Source: Betaproteobacteria bacterium (lineage in GTDB: Bacteria; Pseudomonadota; Gammaproteobacteria; Burkholderiales; Ga0077523). Taken from it: 64,000 nucleotides of DNA. The stretch spans positions 620,001 to 684,000 of the forward strand of contig JADJPK010000031.1 in NCBI GenBank assembly GCA_016713305.1, given 5' to 3'. Position 1 is the stretch's first letter. Every line of letters starts with the position of its first letter. Below, piece after piece: positions 39,043 through 50,900 of the stretch. Under the pieces are notes generated by a model that was not told where the DNA came from, did no database searches, and saw nothing but the letters and a program-made list of their open reading frames with translations. Both the position numbers and the translations under genes were made by a program.

Positions 39043-39698
39043 CCGGCACCTCTCGACGTGACGCGCAGCTTCACCGGCTGAGGCAGATCCGGCGGAGGTG
39101 GTTGAACCGGCGTGGCGGCCGCCAAGGCGCCCCGGATCTCCTTGTCGATCTCCGCGTTGCCGCTGCCATCGACGAGGTCGACCCGCGAGATGCGGCCGTC
39201 GGGGTTGAACCAGACGCGCACCACCGCCCGATAGTCGGCGCTGCGCAGCTTCTGGTTCCTGGAAAGCTCCTCCTGGATGTGGGACTGCACGAGCGCGGTG
39301 AAGAAGGCGAACGCGTTGCCGGAACCGCGCCCCGTGCCGATCTCGCCGATCTCCGTGATGTCACGTCCCCCCGGACGGCCCTGCAGGCCGAAGCTGTCGC
39401 CGCCGGCCCCGCCTTGCGCGTCGACCCCGAGATCCTGCGCCGGCGGGGGATCATTGGAAGCGTCCGGCTGCTGCGGTTCGGGCTCGGGCAGCTTGACCTC
39501 TTCCTTGACCTCCGGCTCGGGGGGCTTCTCCTCGGGCTTCGGCGGCGGCGGAGGCGGTGCCTGACGAAGCACCGCGATCTCCTGAATCTTCGGTTTCGAA
39601 CTCTTCACGGGCGTGGAGACCACGCTGTAGATGCCGTACGCGAGACCCGCGGTCATGGCGACCCCGGCAATACCCAGCACCACACGCAGCGGCTGCAT
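39039..39698 (-). CDS. TonB-like protein
   Basis: This 219-residue protein has one N-terminal membrane segment (about residues 6-28), a Pro/Glu/Lys-rich linker (PPPPPPKPEEKPPEPEVK), and a C-terminal domain resembling TonB_C with DYRAVVRVWFNPDGRISRVDLVDGSG. TonB proteins reach across the periplasm and couple proton flow through ExbB/ExbD to outer-membrane proteins. It follows exbD by 4 bases and overlaps the porin gene, so its dedicated target is probably that porin. Confidence 0.9.
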   Translation of the reverse strand: MQPLRVVLGIAGVAMTAGLAYGIYSVVSTPVKSSKPKIQEIAVLRQAPPPPPPKPEEKPPEPEVKEEVKLPEPEPQQPDASNDPPPAQDLGVDAQGGAGGDSFGLQGRPGGRDITEIGEIGTGRGSGNAFAFFTALVQSHIQEELSRNQKLRSADYRAVVRVWFNPDGRISRVDLVDGSGNAEIDKEIRGALAAATPVQPPPPDLPQPVKLRVTSRGAG

Positions 39699-39702
39699 GC
39701 CG

Positions 39703-40113
39703 TCACTTCACGATGCGGGCGGTGACGAGGCCCAGCTGGCGGATGTCGAGCCGGCCGCAGAGATCGAGCACTTCGATCACCTTCTGGTACTGCACCGTCG
39801 AGTCGCCCTTGATCACGACGGGAAATTCCGGGGTCACGGCCTTGAACTGGGTGAGCCTTTGCTCCAGTTCGGCCAGGGTGACCGGATAGGTGTCGAGAAA
39901 CACCTGACCGTCGGCGCGGACCGTGATCGCCTTGGTCGTGGGCTTCGCAAGGCTTGGCGTGTTGGACGCCTTCGGCAGATCCACCTTGATGCCCTGCACC
40001 GAGGCGGTCGTCATGATGATGAAGATGACGAGCAGCACGTACGCAAGGTCCAGCATCGGCGTGACGTTGATCTCGTCGTACGGTTCGTTGCCGTCCTGGA
40101 CCTTGGCTGACAT
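39703..40113 (-). CDS. ExbD-like protein (second set)
   Basis: A 136-residue protein with a short cytoplasmic N-terminus, one membrane segment containing the essential Asp (NVTPMLDLAYVLLVIFII) and a periplasmic domain ending in DLCGRLDIRQLGLVTARIV. It pairs with the ExbB-like fusion directly upstream (4-base gap) and the TonB downstream (4-base gap). Confidence 0.93.
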   Translation of the reverse strand: MSAKVQDGNEPYDEINVTPMLDLAYVLLVIFIIMTTASVQGIKVDLPKASNTPSLAKPTTKAITVRADGQVFLDTYPVTLAELEQRLTQFKAVTPEFPVVIKGDSTVQYQKVIEVLDLCGRLDIRQLGLVTARIVK

Positions 40114-40117
40114 GGCG

Positions 40118-41812
40118 TCAGGCGACGTACCGTTCGGCGATGCGGCTCACGACCTCGTCGACGAACACCTGCATGTCGGCCGAGATGTTCTTGATGCGGC
40201 TCGCGAGATAGTTGTAGCCGAACAAGGCCGGAATCGCCACGCCGAGACCCGCCACGGTGGCGACGAGCGCAGCCGCGATACCAGGCGCGATGGAGTTCAC
40301 GTTCACGTCGCCTGCCGCCGCGATGGCCGCAAACGTGATCATCACCCCCACCACGGTACCCAGCAGTCCGAGGAAGGGCCCGCCGGAGATCGCGATGGTC
40401 AGAAGCACCATCTGGCTGTTGAGCCGCGCGTTCTCGCGCACCGTCGTGGCATCGAGACTCGCCCGTATCGCCTCGATCGACTTGTCGGACAGCGCTGCCG
40501 CCCCGCCATCCAGGCGCCGGCGCAGTTCGGTGCTCGCGGTCTGGTGCAACCGGAAGAGCGAGGAGTGCTTGCTCGAGGCACTCTCCCCTTCCACCGCGAG
40601 AATGTCGTCCGTCGCGCTGAATTTCTTCTGGAAGGCCTTGTTCGCGCCGTCCATGCGCACCAGGAACACGCCCTTGGAAACCATGACGAAGAAGCTGATG
40701 ACCATCATCACCAGGAGAATGCCGATGACGATCCAGCCGTCCAGCGTTACCGCGCCGAGCAGGATCCGGAAGTACGACGCGTCGCCGCCGCCTTCCTCGG
40801 TCTCGGCTTCCGCCGAAACCCGGGTGAGCTTGCCGGCGTCGCCCTGCGCGGCCACCTGTGCCTTCACCCACGAGTCAGGACGCGCCGCGTTCGCAAGTTG
40901 CAGTTCGTCCATGTCGCCCACATAGCCGCTCCCCACGACAATGTCGCCGTCGAGATCGGCAGTCTTGACCTCTGCGGAAGCCACCTGCGCACCATCGAGG
41001 TAGACGAGTACCCTGTCGGCGAACGTCACCACCACGTGATGCCACGCCGACGGAGCCAGATCCACCTTGCCCGACTCTCCGCCGAAGGCCCGCACGAACA
41101 GTTTTCCCTGTTCGAGCCTGACGTCGACGCCCGCCGCGGACTGCCCACGTGCGAACAGGCTCGCCGATTGATTCGGATCGCCCGGCTTCACCCACGCCGA
41201 AAACGTGAATCCGGCCGGACCGGTCTTCATCGCGGGGGCGGACGGGAACACAAGCTTCGCCGAGCCGTTGAAGGCTGCCGCGCCGTCGGCGACGCCGGCA
41301 CCGCTGGCCACGACACCCGTCGTCGCGATCTGCGCGGAATAGGCGGTGCTGTCCTTGTAGGCGGCATCCTTTTCCGAGAAGTGCACGACAGCGAGATACG
41401 AGGAGTCGTAGGTGGACTTGGCATCGCCGGCGGCAGGCGCCTTGTCGTTGCCGTAGTACATCCAGAAGGTGCTCACCGCGCCGCCCTGAAGGCTGGGCAC
41501 CTGCACCCAGATCAGTGCGAGTTCGTTCGTGGCGTCGAACGATTCGATGTGGTACTTGAGCGGGGTCTTGTCGTCTTCGGCGACGAATCGCAGATCGTTG
41601 CCATCCAGTTGCGCTTCGGCGAAGGCAAAATTTCCAGTGTGCAGGCGGATCAGGACAGGCGCATTGGAGACGGCCGCGGAGATCCCCGCTCCCTGCGGCG
41701 AAGTATCCAGCTCGATCTTCTTGCGGCCCGTCCAGTCGGCATTCCACCAGGCGAGGGACAAGGCCGGCCAAAGCATGGCCATGGCCGCCAATATCAGAAC
41801 GACACGTCTCAT
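40118..41812 (-). CDS. Fusion: periplasmic DUF2341-LamG domains joined to an ExbB/MotA channel
   Basis: This 564-residue protein differs from ordinary ExbB (about 240 residues) by a long exported N-terminal part. A signal peptide (1-21) is followed by a DUF2341-like domain (about 22-130, starting WWNADWTGRKKIEL) and a LamG/concanavalin-like domain (about 135-305, with FTFSAWVKPGDPNQSASLFARG and WHHVVVTFADRVLVYLDG). Then come a first membrane segment (about 355-378), a cytoplasmic loop, and the ExbB core with GGPFLGLLGTVVGVMITFA (about 477-495) and ATVAGLGVAIPALFGYNYL. LamG domains often bind glycans. The fusion would put a glycan- or protein-binding head on a proton-driven motor. It begins the exbD-tonB-porin operon. 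Start ATG 41812. Confidence 0.9.
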   Translation of the reverse strand: MRRVVLILAAMAMLWPALSLAWWNADWTGRKKIELDTSPQGAGISAAVSNAPVLIRLHTGNFAFAEAQLDGNDLRFVAEDDKTPLKYHIESFDATNELALIWVQVPSLQGGAVSTFWMYYGNDKAPAAGDAKSTYDSSYLAVVHFSEKDAAYKDSTAYSAQIATTGVVASGAGVADGAAAFNGSAKLVFPSAPAMKTGPAGFTFSAWVKPGDPNQSASLFARGQSAAGVDVRLEQGKLFVRAFGGESGKVDLAPSAWHHVVVTFADRVLVYLDGAQVASAEVKTADLDGDIVVGSGYVGDMDELQLANAARPDSWVKAQVAAQGDAGKLTRVSAEAETEEGGGDASYFRILLGAVTLDGWIVIGILLVMMVISFFVMVSKGVFLVRMDGANKAFQKKFSATDDILAVEGESASSKHSSLFRLHQTASTELRRRLDGGAAALSDKSIEAIRASLDATTVRENARLNSQMVLLTIAISGGPFLGLLGTVVGVMITFAAIAAAGDVNVNSIAPGIAAALVATVAGLGVAIPALFGYNYLASRIKNISADMQVFVDEVVSRIAERYVA

Positions 41813-41942
41813 GGGATTCGGGAGAAGGAAAGAAACCACTGGAGGCCTCGATTGTCTCGATGCCGCATTGCATGTTTGTGACGACCGGGTGACTTCGTCG
41901 GGGGCCGCGCGCCGCGGCGCCTCGATCGACGGGCACCGCGGG

Positions 41943-44900
41943 TCAGCGCGTGCCGCTCCTCTTGTCGTCTTCGTCACCCAGCGCGATGACTTGCACCGTG
42001 ATGAACGACGGCTTGAAGTTCTGTGCAGCCCCTGCCTCCGCAGCTTTCTCCGTGGTCTTCTCGACCGCCTTGGCCGCATCGGTTGCCGTGTTCGACGGCG
42101 GCGGCGGCGGCGGAGCCGCGGGCACCACGGCCGGAACCGACGAGAGGGTCACGCCGCCCGCGCCGACGATGTTGTCCGCGCCCCGGACCGTCTGTGCACC
42201 CACGATCACGGCATTGGCCGAGCGGATCGGCGCATCGCTCGCCTCGATCGCACCACGCGGAGCAAACAGGTACACGCTGCCCGGTGCCACGTCCTCACGC
42301 GCCAGGAGCGTTCCGATGCCGGCCCCCGCGACCGAGGCCGACGTATCGAGAATGATCTGATCGCCACGGATGATGATCTGCGGGGGCGGTGTGGCGCTCG
42401 TCGTGCGTGCGCCGCGCCCAGCATCGATGCTGCCGAACGACGACCAAAGCTCGATGTCGCCGCCCTGCAGGGTGAACACACGCGAGGTATTCACCTGGAA
42501 ATCGCCGCTGACGACGGCCCGGATGGCGCCGCCGCGCGTCGTGAGAATGCCCAGTTCGGACGCAGCCTTGGTCGTCTGCAGGTCGGTGACGCCCACGTTG
42601 ACGAAGCCCCCGGGGACCAGCACCTCGATGTCCCCCCCCTGCTCGCTCTTTACCTGGCTGCGGTAGAGGGACAGATTGGCACGCGCATCGGACGCTTCGG
42701 TCAACGATCCGGGCGCATTCGGAAAAAGGTCGAGGATGGCGAAGTCTCCGGCGCGGTAGTCGCTGACCGCATTGGTGGAAGCGCCCCGCACGCCGGCCTC
42801 GTGGATCTCGCGGAAGAAGAGCTGTCGCAACGCAGGTTCGAGAGCACCGGCCGATCCCTCGAGGAAGCCGGCCAGCGAGGTGGCGGACACAGGCAGCGAA
42901 GCGGCAAAGGCAGAGCGCGCCTGCGACATGTCGAGGGTGGCGTCGCCGGTCTTGTGCCGCATCGCCTGCAGAAGGCGAGCGCCGTAGGCCGACTCGAGCG
43001 ATTCGGAAGCGCTTCGCAACTGGGACGCGTAGGTCTCCTCGGTGGCGGTCGACGTGCTGTCTGCGACAGTTGGCCGCTCGAGCGCTTTGGAGACCTGTGC
43101 ACGGGCAGCAGCAATTCCGTCGGCCCCGCTTCCGGTGCCCAGCGCCAGGGCCAGCGCGCCGTTGTAAGCCTCGAGTTCCGTCTGCGGCAGCAGGCCCAGG
43201 ACAGGATCGGTCAGGTGGAAATAGCGCTTGTCCTGTGCGAGCGTCGACCTGATCGCGGGATCCGAACTGCCGAACAGCAGGTACTCCATCCGCGCCTGCG
43301 CCGGAGTCAGTTGCGAATTCCCCGTGGCAAGGCGGAGAGCGGCGAGAAGCGCGCTGTCATAGGCCGCGATGCTCGAGGAAGGCAGGGCGGAACCGGCAGG
43401 ATCGGTGTAGCGGAAGAGAATATCCTCGAAACCCGCCGGCGGCACGACCGCGGCATCGGCGGAGCGCAGGACCGTGTAGGCGTCGCGTGCCTGCTGAAGT
43501 GTGAGCGTGCCGTTGCCCGACCACTCGCGCATGAAGGCGAGCACGAACCCGTCGTAGGCATCCGTCAGTGAATCCGGAAGTGCGGCGGCCTTCGGGTCGG
43601 TCGCCCTGAGGATCGCGTACGCGGCCCTGGCCTCCGTCACCCCGAACGAACCGCTCGCTTCGCGCGCCTTCAGCGTGGCGCGCATCGCCGCAAGCGTGGC
43701 TGCGTCGGACGAATTGACCGACGCGACCGGAATCGGCGCGGCGGCCGGATCGACCGACTTGAGCGCCAGGTAGGCGGCCCGCACCTCGGCGTCCGTCGAT
43801 TCGCCTTGCGCCACCCGCCGGCTCATTTCCGTGCGCACGAAAACGTTGTAGGAGGAAGCTAGATCCTCGGGCAAGGGACGTAGCGCCGGATCGGTGTAAC
43901 GGAGCAGGAGTCCGTCGTAACGCGCCTCGCCCGTCCCCACCATCAGCACGATGTCGGCGCCCTCTTCGGGCAGGTAGGGATTGTTGAAGTTGCCGCGGGA
44001 GACGATGCCCCTGGACGGGCCCAGATCGATGCTGCCACCGGCCGTCACGAACAGCGTGCCCGGTCCGCCGATTTGCAGTGTCTCGTTGGACGCCGCGAAG
44101 TCGTACACGATGTCGCCGCCCACGGAGATCGTGGACCAGTCCGTGGTCGCAAGATGCTGCGCCGAGATCCAGCCGCCTTTCAGATCGCCCGCCGCTTGCA
44201 GCACGAACCGCTTGGGAAGCTGCAGGAAGATGGAACCGCCGGGTCCGCTCACGTCGCCACCCTGGGCGATGATGCGGACCGGTTCGGTGTCTCCCGAATG
44301 AGGGCTTTCCGGACCGTAGGCCGACCGGCTGAAGTAGTCGGCCCCCGTGACGACGGCCAGCCGGTCGCCGAACTCGTTGCTCGGAGCGGCGGCAGTCGGC
44401 AGAGCGGACACGGGCAGAGCGGACATGTTGATGCGCCCCGCGGACGAGATGGCGCCCGAGGCGAACAGGTCGAGCTGGCCGCCCGCCGCTGGCGCGAGCG
44501 TCATGGCGCTGCCTACGGAAGGGTCGCCGCTCATGGCTGTTGCGCGCAGCGACCCGGCGTAGAGCGTCAGGGCGGCGACGTCGGTGCCTGCGCCAGGAAT
44601 GCCGAACGAACTCGTGAGCGGAGCGCCACCGCCGTTGTCCAGCGCCAACACGCCGTCGCGGGCGACCAGCTCCACCGCCGAGTCCGCCGCCAGGGTCGAG
44701 AAATACGAAACGCGGCTCGCATTGCTGGCGTTCGTCGAGGGCTGCGGCGAGAACGTTGCGTTGAGCACGGCCGCCAGCCCCAGGCTGCCCCCCGCTTCGA
44801 GCCGCGCATTGCCCTCGCCCACCGACACGAGCGAGTAGATGGGTTTTCCTTCCGAGGTGGTCCGGGCGGCGCCGATGTCGCGCCCCGCGGCCACGCGTAT

Positions 44901-47900
44901 GTCGCCACGGCCCGCATGGAAGACGCTCGTCAGGATGTCGCCGGCGGCGGAGACGGTGACATCGCCGCCGCCCAGCACCTTGAGATTCGCCATGTCGGGC
45001 GCCGCGCCGTCTTCCCCGGGCAGGCGTCCGCTGGTTCCGGACGCCACGCCCAGATTGCGGATGCTACCCCCGGAGGTCACGTTCACGTCCCCGCCGCCGA
45101 AGGCACCGATGCCGTGGCTGAAATACTGGAACTGCGTCCACCACGTCGGCCGGAAGTAGCCGCTGTCGTTCGTGGCACTTTCCAGGTTTCCGTTCTCGTC
45201 CACGGCACCGATACGGAACAGCCAGTCGTTCACCCACCGGTTGCCGCCGGTGCCCTCGATGTCGCCGCCGGCCACGATGCGGATGTCTCCGCCCCGCAGC
45301 GGGTATCGCGGCGCCGATGCGCCGGAGAATCCTCCGGCGACCAGGAACTGGTTGCGTCCGTCGGGTCCCACGTCCGCGTGGTTGTCGGGCCGGTCGCCCA
45401 GGCCCGCGACGTAGATCGCGGAGGTGGCCGAGTCGACGACTTCGCCTGAGGCGTCCACACCCAACACGAGCGACGTGGCCGCCGCGATGTCGATGCTTCC
45501 GGCGCCGGTTCGCACGACCTTGGCGGAGGCAAGTTCGACGCGCCCGTCGCGCCCCGACATGCCGCTGCCGTCCAGCACGGAGAGGGGATTCGCGGCGCCG
45601 AGATCCGCGCCGCCAGCGAAGCGGTACGACCAGCTGTCGCCCTCGGTGTCGGCGAACTGGGCGCCCGAGGTGGACTGCACGAGATTGGCCGTACGCAGGA
45701 CCGTGGGATAGACGTTGGTACCGGTGGTCGCGTTGAAGCCGTCGGAGATCGATCCGTTCAGCGTCACGCGGCCCGCGGCCCGGAGCGTGAGCAGGCCCGG
45801 TTCACCTGGTGTGGCAGCGGCCGTTGCGCCGTATCTCCAGTAGAACCCAGTCGCGGCCGTGGAGCGGCTGCGCAGGTCCCAGTCCTGAGGCAGCACGATG
45901 TCCCCTTGCGACCCGATCTCGATGCCGGGACGCAGGTGATAGCGGGCGTCGGCGCCGATACCCAGGCGCGTTTCGATGGCTCCTGCATTGGCCATGAAGG
46001 TGTTCGTGGCGGTACGGAGGGTGTTCAGCACGGAGGACGCGGAGGTTCCACCGGTCAGCGTCACGCCGCTCTCGCCGAAGCGGCTCACCTGGACCGCTTC
46101 CAGCACGATGCTCTCGGCACCGCTGATGCTCGCGTCAAGCGTCCCGGCCACCACACCGTCGGCGCGCGAGGTGACGGCGATGTCGTCGGGATTCGACGTA
46201 CCGAGTCCGCTCTCGATCCGAGGCGCCCGCAGGACGACCTGCCCGCCCCGCGGCAGCGTCTCCCAGGGCTTTTCCCCACGCCGCACACCGGAGCCAGCGT
46301 CTCCGGTGGCGGTCGACACGTCGATCAGGCTGCCATCGAGCAGAATCAGGCGGGACGCCCGGTCGAGCGCGGCGGCCTCGTCGTCTGCCGCAGCGCGGGT
46401 GCCCCCCACGCCCAGAATCACCGTGCCGCCTTCACCACGGGTTCCGTCCGCGAAATCCAGGTACTCGGTGGCGTTGGCCAGCAGCCGGGCCGTGCCGCGC
46501 AGAACCAGCGTGCCTCCGTTCGACGCGCCGCCATTGCCTGCGAAGATCTCGATCCTTCCGCCTTTCGGACCGGACGCATCGAGGGTTCCGGCGATGTCCA
46601 CCTTGCCATTGTCCGCGGCGAGACGGATCTCGCGGGCGCGGACGATGTCGATGGCGCTCAGCGTGATGTCTCCGCTGCGCTGCCGGATGTCGACGGATTC
46701 CGTGAACCCGCCCGTGCGCAGTGCGGCTGCCAGATCCGCCAGGCCGCTCACCGCGGCCGCATCGAGCGAGAACTGCCCTGCGCGGCCGTCCTGCGCCGCC
46801 GCCGAGAGCGTCGCCCGGATGTCGGCGGTCCCCGTCGCGGCGCTCACGCGCAGGATTCCCGCGTCCGCCGCTCCCGCGCCGTGCACGTCGATCGTGCTGC
46901 CCACCTGCGCGACCACATTGCCGGCGCCGCTGGAAAGCACGATCGTCCCGGCCGACGTGGCCACGGCCACCGTGTCGAACGTCTTCTCGAATCCCGGCGC
47001 AGAAAGCACGGAACCCTGCTGCAGTTCGACGCGCCCCCCACTGGAGGTGGCGACGAGTTCGATCCGTCCCGCCGGCGCCTCGATGCGGCCGCCGTGGAGC
47101 ACGCTGGCGCCCTGCAGCGTCCAGCGGTTTCCGAACCCTTCCCATGCCGCCGACGACACGCCCGGTCCTGCGATCGTGGTCAACACACCGGTTGCCGTGA
47201 TCGTGGTGTCCGCCGCCACATCCCCGACGATGCGCGCCGAGGTGATTTCGAGGTCGCCTGCCGCCTGCAGAATCGCCGTACCCGCTCCTACCAGGTCAGC
47301 CGTGGCCACGAGTTCCGATTTGGTGAACCCGGAAACGCCGAAGGCTCCGGCACCGTCCTCGAGACGGATCGTGGAAGCCTCGATTCGCAATGTTCCCGCG
47401 CCCTGCGCAAGGTCCGTGCGAACGGAAGCCGAGTGATCGATGCCGGCCGGATTGGACAGGCTGACGGTACCCGCCTGCAGGACGGCCCGGACTCCGGACG
47501 AACCGTAACCGGCGATGCCCGCGGCCTCGATGCCCAGATAGCCCAGCGTGGCCGAACCGAGCGTCAGACCCGCGGACCCCGGATGCAGGTCGACGGTCGT
47601 GTAGCTGCGCAAGCGGAGTTCGGTCAGCGTCGAGAGCGTGTCGAGGTCGGATTGCGCGAGGATGGATCCCTCCGTCCCCGCCGGAGCATCGCCGATGCTG
47701 ATGCGCGTCGCTCCCAGAGTAAGCGCGGTGCCGGGATTCGCGCCGAAGTCCAGCACGCCGGGGGCAACACGCGTCTCCCGCGTGGCGTCGAGCACGATGG
47801 AGCGTCCCGTCAGGGTGGCGCCACTTTCGATCACCAGCGATCCGCTCGTTCCGGTGACGTTCGTTCTCGTCAGCGCCGACTGGGACCCGCCGGACACGCG

Positions 47901-50900
47901 CAGGAGAGATCCGTCTCCGGACACGCGATAGGCCGTGGCGGCCGCGCTGCCCGAGGGAGCGATGACGGAATCTCCCCGGACCACGACGGACCCCGCCACG
48001 GCGAGGAATTCCGGCACCGTCATCGCGGAGCCACCGGCGGTGTCGATGACGACTTCCTGGGCACGGGTTCGCAGAAGCGTCGTTGCGTCCTGTGCCGCCC
48101 GCGTGCCGCCGATGAGCATACTTGCTGCTCCGATATCGCCGAGTCTGCCCGCATCCAGAGCCACCCATCCCGACGGAGCGGCCCCGCCATCGGCAGTCAG
48201 CATCAGCCGGTTTGCACTCACGTCCAGCCACAGGCCTCGTCCGCCCGACGCGGCGGCGGAGCGGATCTCCGCCTCGAGCACGAGGGCGCTGGTTCCGCCG
48301 GTCACGGCATTCGCGGCATCGAGGACCAGCGCACCCGCGTCCGCGCTCTTCGTCGTGGCTGTCGTGCCGAAGAACGAATCGGGCGTGGTCATCTCGAACT
48401 GCGACCGTGCAAGCGCCCAGTCGGCGGAGGCCACGTCCACCCTGAACGACCGCGCGTCGGCCACGTATCCGCCGTCGGCACCCGGCGTGAGCAATCGGCC
48501 CAGCACAAGCGACGATCCGTCCTGCGGACGGATGCTGCCGGCGGGCAGCGTGTCGAGCTGTGCCGTGTCGAGCGTCACGACAATCGCGCCTGGCAACAGC
48601 GCATATCGGGCCGGCAGCAGCGTGTAGTCCCCGGCCTCGAGCAGTCCCGGCACGTCCTGCTCGATCCGCAGAGCGGTCCCCGCGTCGAGCGCGACACCTG
48701 TCATGATCTGTTCGTCGTGCGGTGCGAAACGGGACGCGTAGCCGGGAAGGATGACGAACCGGTTTGCCGCCACTGCCGGGTCGAGCACGTCCTTCGACCC
48801 GCCCGTGCCAGGAACGAACTCCCACGCGGTGAGCGTCCCGCCTCCGCTCAGATCGACGACCGCACCGGCAGCGAGATCGAGTTGCGGCGCCGTCAGCGAA
48901 ATGCGCTTCTCGGGCATGGCCAGGTCTCCATCCCCGCCGGCTGCCGAATAGACAAGTCGCCGGCCGTTGAGAATCGTCCGGCCGAACAGCAGTTCCTGTC
49001 CGTGCGCGCTGGTGCTCGTGAGGCTCCCGCCGGTCAGCGTGATGGTCCGGCTCGCTTCGAAGGAAATCGATCCCATCGGTGCGACGACTGACCCGCCCTG
49101 CACGATGTCTCCGGCGATCACCCGCAGTACGCCGCCTGCCGAAAGGACCGGCGCGGCCTCCCCACCAGAGGCGACCGAGAACGTGCGGTCGCCGAGATCC
49201 AGCGTGAACTTGGCGTAGGTTTCCGGATGCACGGAGCGCGCAGTGACGGACACGTCGGCTCGGGTGCTCAGCGATCCGGGCAACGCCACGACCGCATTGC
49301 CGTCGGTTCCGGTGGAGACGGACGCGACGCCTCGCAGCCGCACATCCTCGCTCGTGACGAAGTTCAGCGTGCCGACGCCTTGCGTCGCGAGATTGCCCAC
49401 GAGATCCGCCTGGACCGCGGAAACGGCGATCGTCCCGGGCCCGCCCGCGGCGGCCATGCGCAGGGAATCCGACTGGCGTGCGGTGCGGACCGGTCCGAGC
49501 GCCACATACGCCGCGCTGAGGTTCACGATCAGGGTACGCGCGGCCGGGGTTCCCGGATGGAAGCCGTTGGGATCCTCGACGACGATGTTCGGCGCCTCGA
49601 GGCGGAGTTCGCGCGCGGGTGACAGCGACAACGACTGCTGCGCGACGTCCGCGCCGCTGCCGAGAAACTCGATGCGGTGCTCTGAGGAAAGAGCCACGAT
49701 GTCCGCCCCGCTGTCCTCCAGCACGGCGTGCTCGACGATGCCAAGTCCGATGAGCGTGTCCGGCACCGAACCGGAGAGGCTCATCGAATCGAGAACATCG
49801 ATGGAGCGCAGCGACACCTGCAACCGGCGCGGACCGGCCAGCCGCGACGCCAGCGTCGCGTCCGCCGGCGTCTCGAAACTGCGCCCCTCGCGATCCATGG
49901 TCACCGTGATCTCGCCGCCGCGCGCAGAGCCGGTGCGCGCGGCCTCCAGGCGGCCGCCCAGCAGCAACGCCTCGCGAGCCGCGAGCGAAATGCGTCCGGC
50001 GTCGGAATCCACGCGCTGAACGGAACCGAAGATCACCGCTCCGTTCGACGTGGTCGCAAGTGCCACCTCTCCCGATGTGCCGCGTACGTCAATGAGAGAG
50101 CCCCGTTGCGTGACGAGTGCGCCGTTGGCCGCATCCAGGACGACGGATCCGCCATCGAGCACGCGCCCGTCAAGCAGCGGCCTCGACACGGAGTCGAGCA
50201 TACGGACGCCGCTCACGTCCAGAACGGCCTGCTCGCCCAGAAGTATCTTGCGGGTTGCGTCGTAGACATCGGTCAGGGTCGGCTGCGGCAGACGGATGTC
50301 GATCGAGCCTCCTGCCGCACGCACCGTTCCATCGATCAGGATGCGGCTGGCCGCGGAAATCGTGACGTTGCCCAGCACGCCGGCGTCCACCCGTGCACCC
50401 TGGTGGACGCTGACGGACGACAGGAGGGGATCGTTCCTGAGCGCGCTCAGCGCGATGCTGCCGGCGGGCTGCAGGTCTGCCAGGCCGGATCGCGACACCG
50501 CTGCAACCGATGAAACGTCGACCCCGGCGACCGCGCCTCTCGCATCGGGCTGGACGACCCGGAAGGCAGCCAGCGGTGCGACGACCGCATCCGGCATGAC
50601 GAGCACACCGTCGGCACCCTGCAGGTCGTAGTTCGAGAATCCACGGTCGTCCCACAACGACGTGAGGTGCAGTTCGCCGGGTCGGGCGCGACCCGCGGCC
50701 TTGTCCTGATCCGTCCACGCGGAAGCCGAGCCCAGCAGGTTGTCGCCAGCCAGCTGCGAAATCAGCGTACGCCGCTCCTCCACGTTCTCCGGGCCGCCGA
50801 TGGTCAGGAACGATGCGCTCAGTTCCAGCGACCCTCCCTCGCTTCCCACGTGCCGCCCGAAACCGAAACCGGACATCTCAACCGTGTCGTCGATCACCAG

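Noticed and set aside
41943..42730. Contact-dependent inhibition toxin at the exoprotein C-terminus
   Set aside because: The last ~260 residues continue a DUF3739-like beta domain and end in a proline-rich tail; there is no VENN-type motif and no small immunity gene downstream.
45906..49091. A 1,061-residue open frame on the plus strand inside the giant exoprotein gene
   Set aside because: It is antisense to a clearly coding region, is rich in Arg, Gly and His, and has no domain or signal; GC-rich coding DNA produces such frames by chance.
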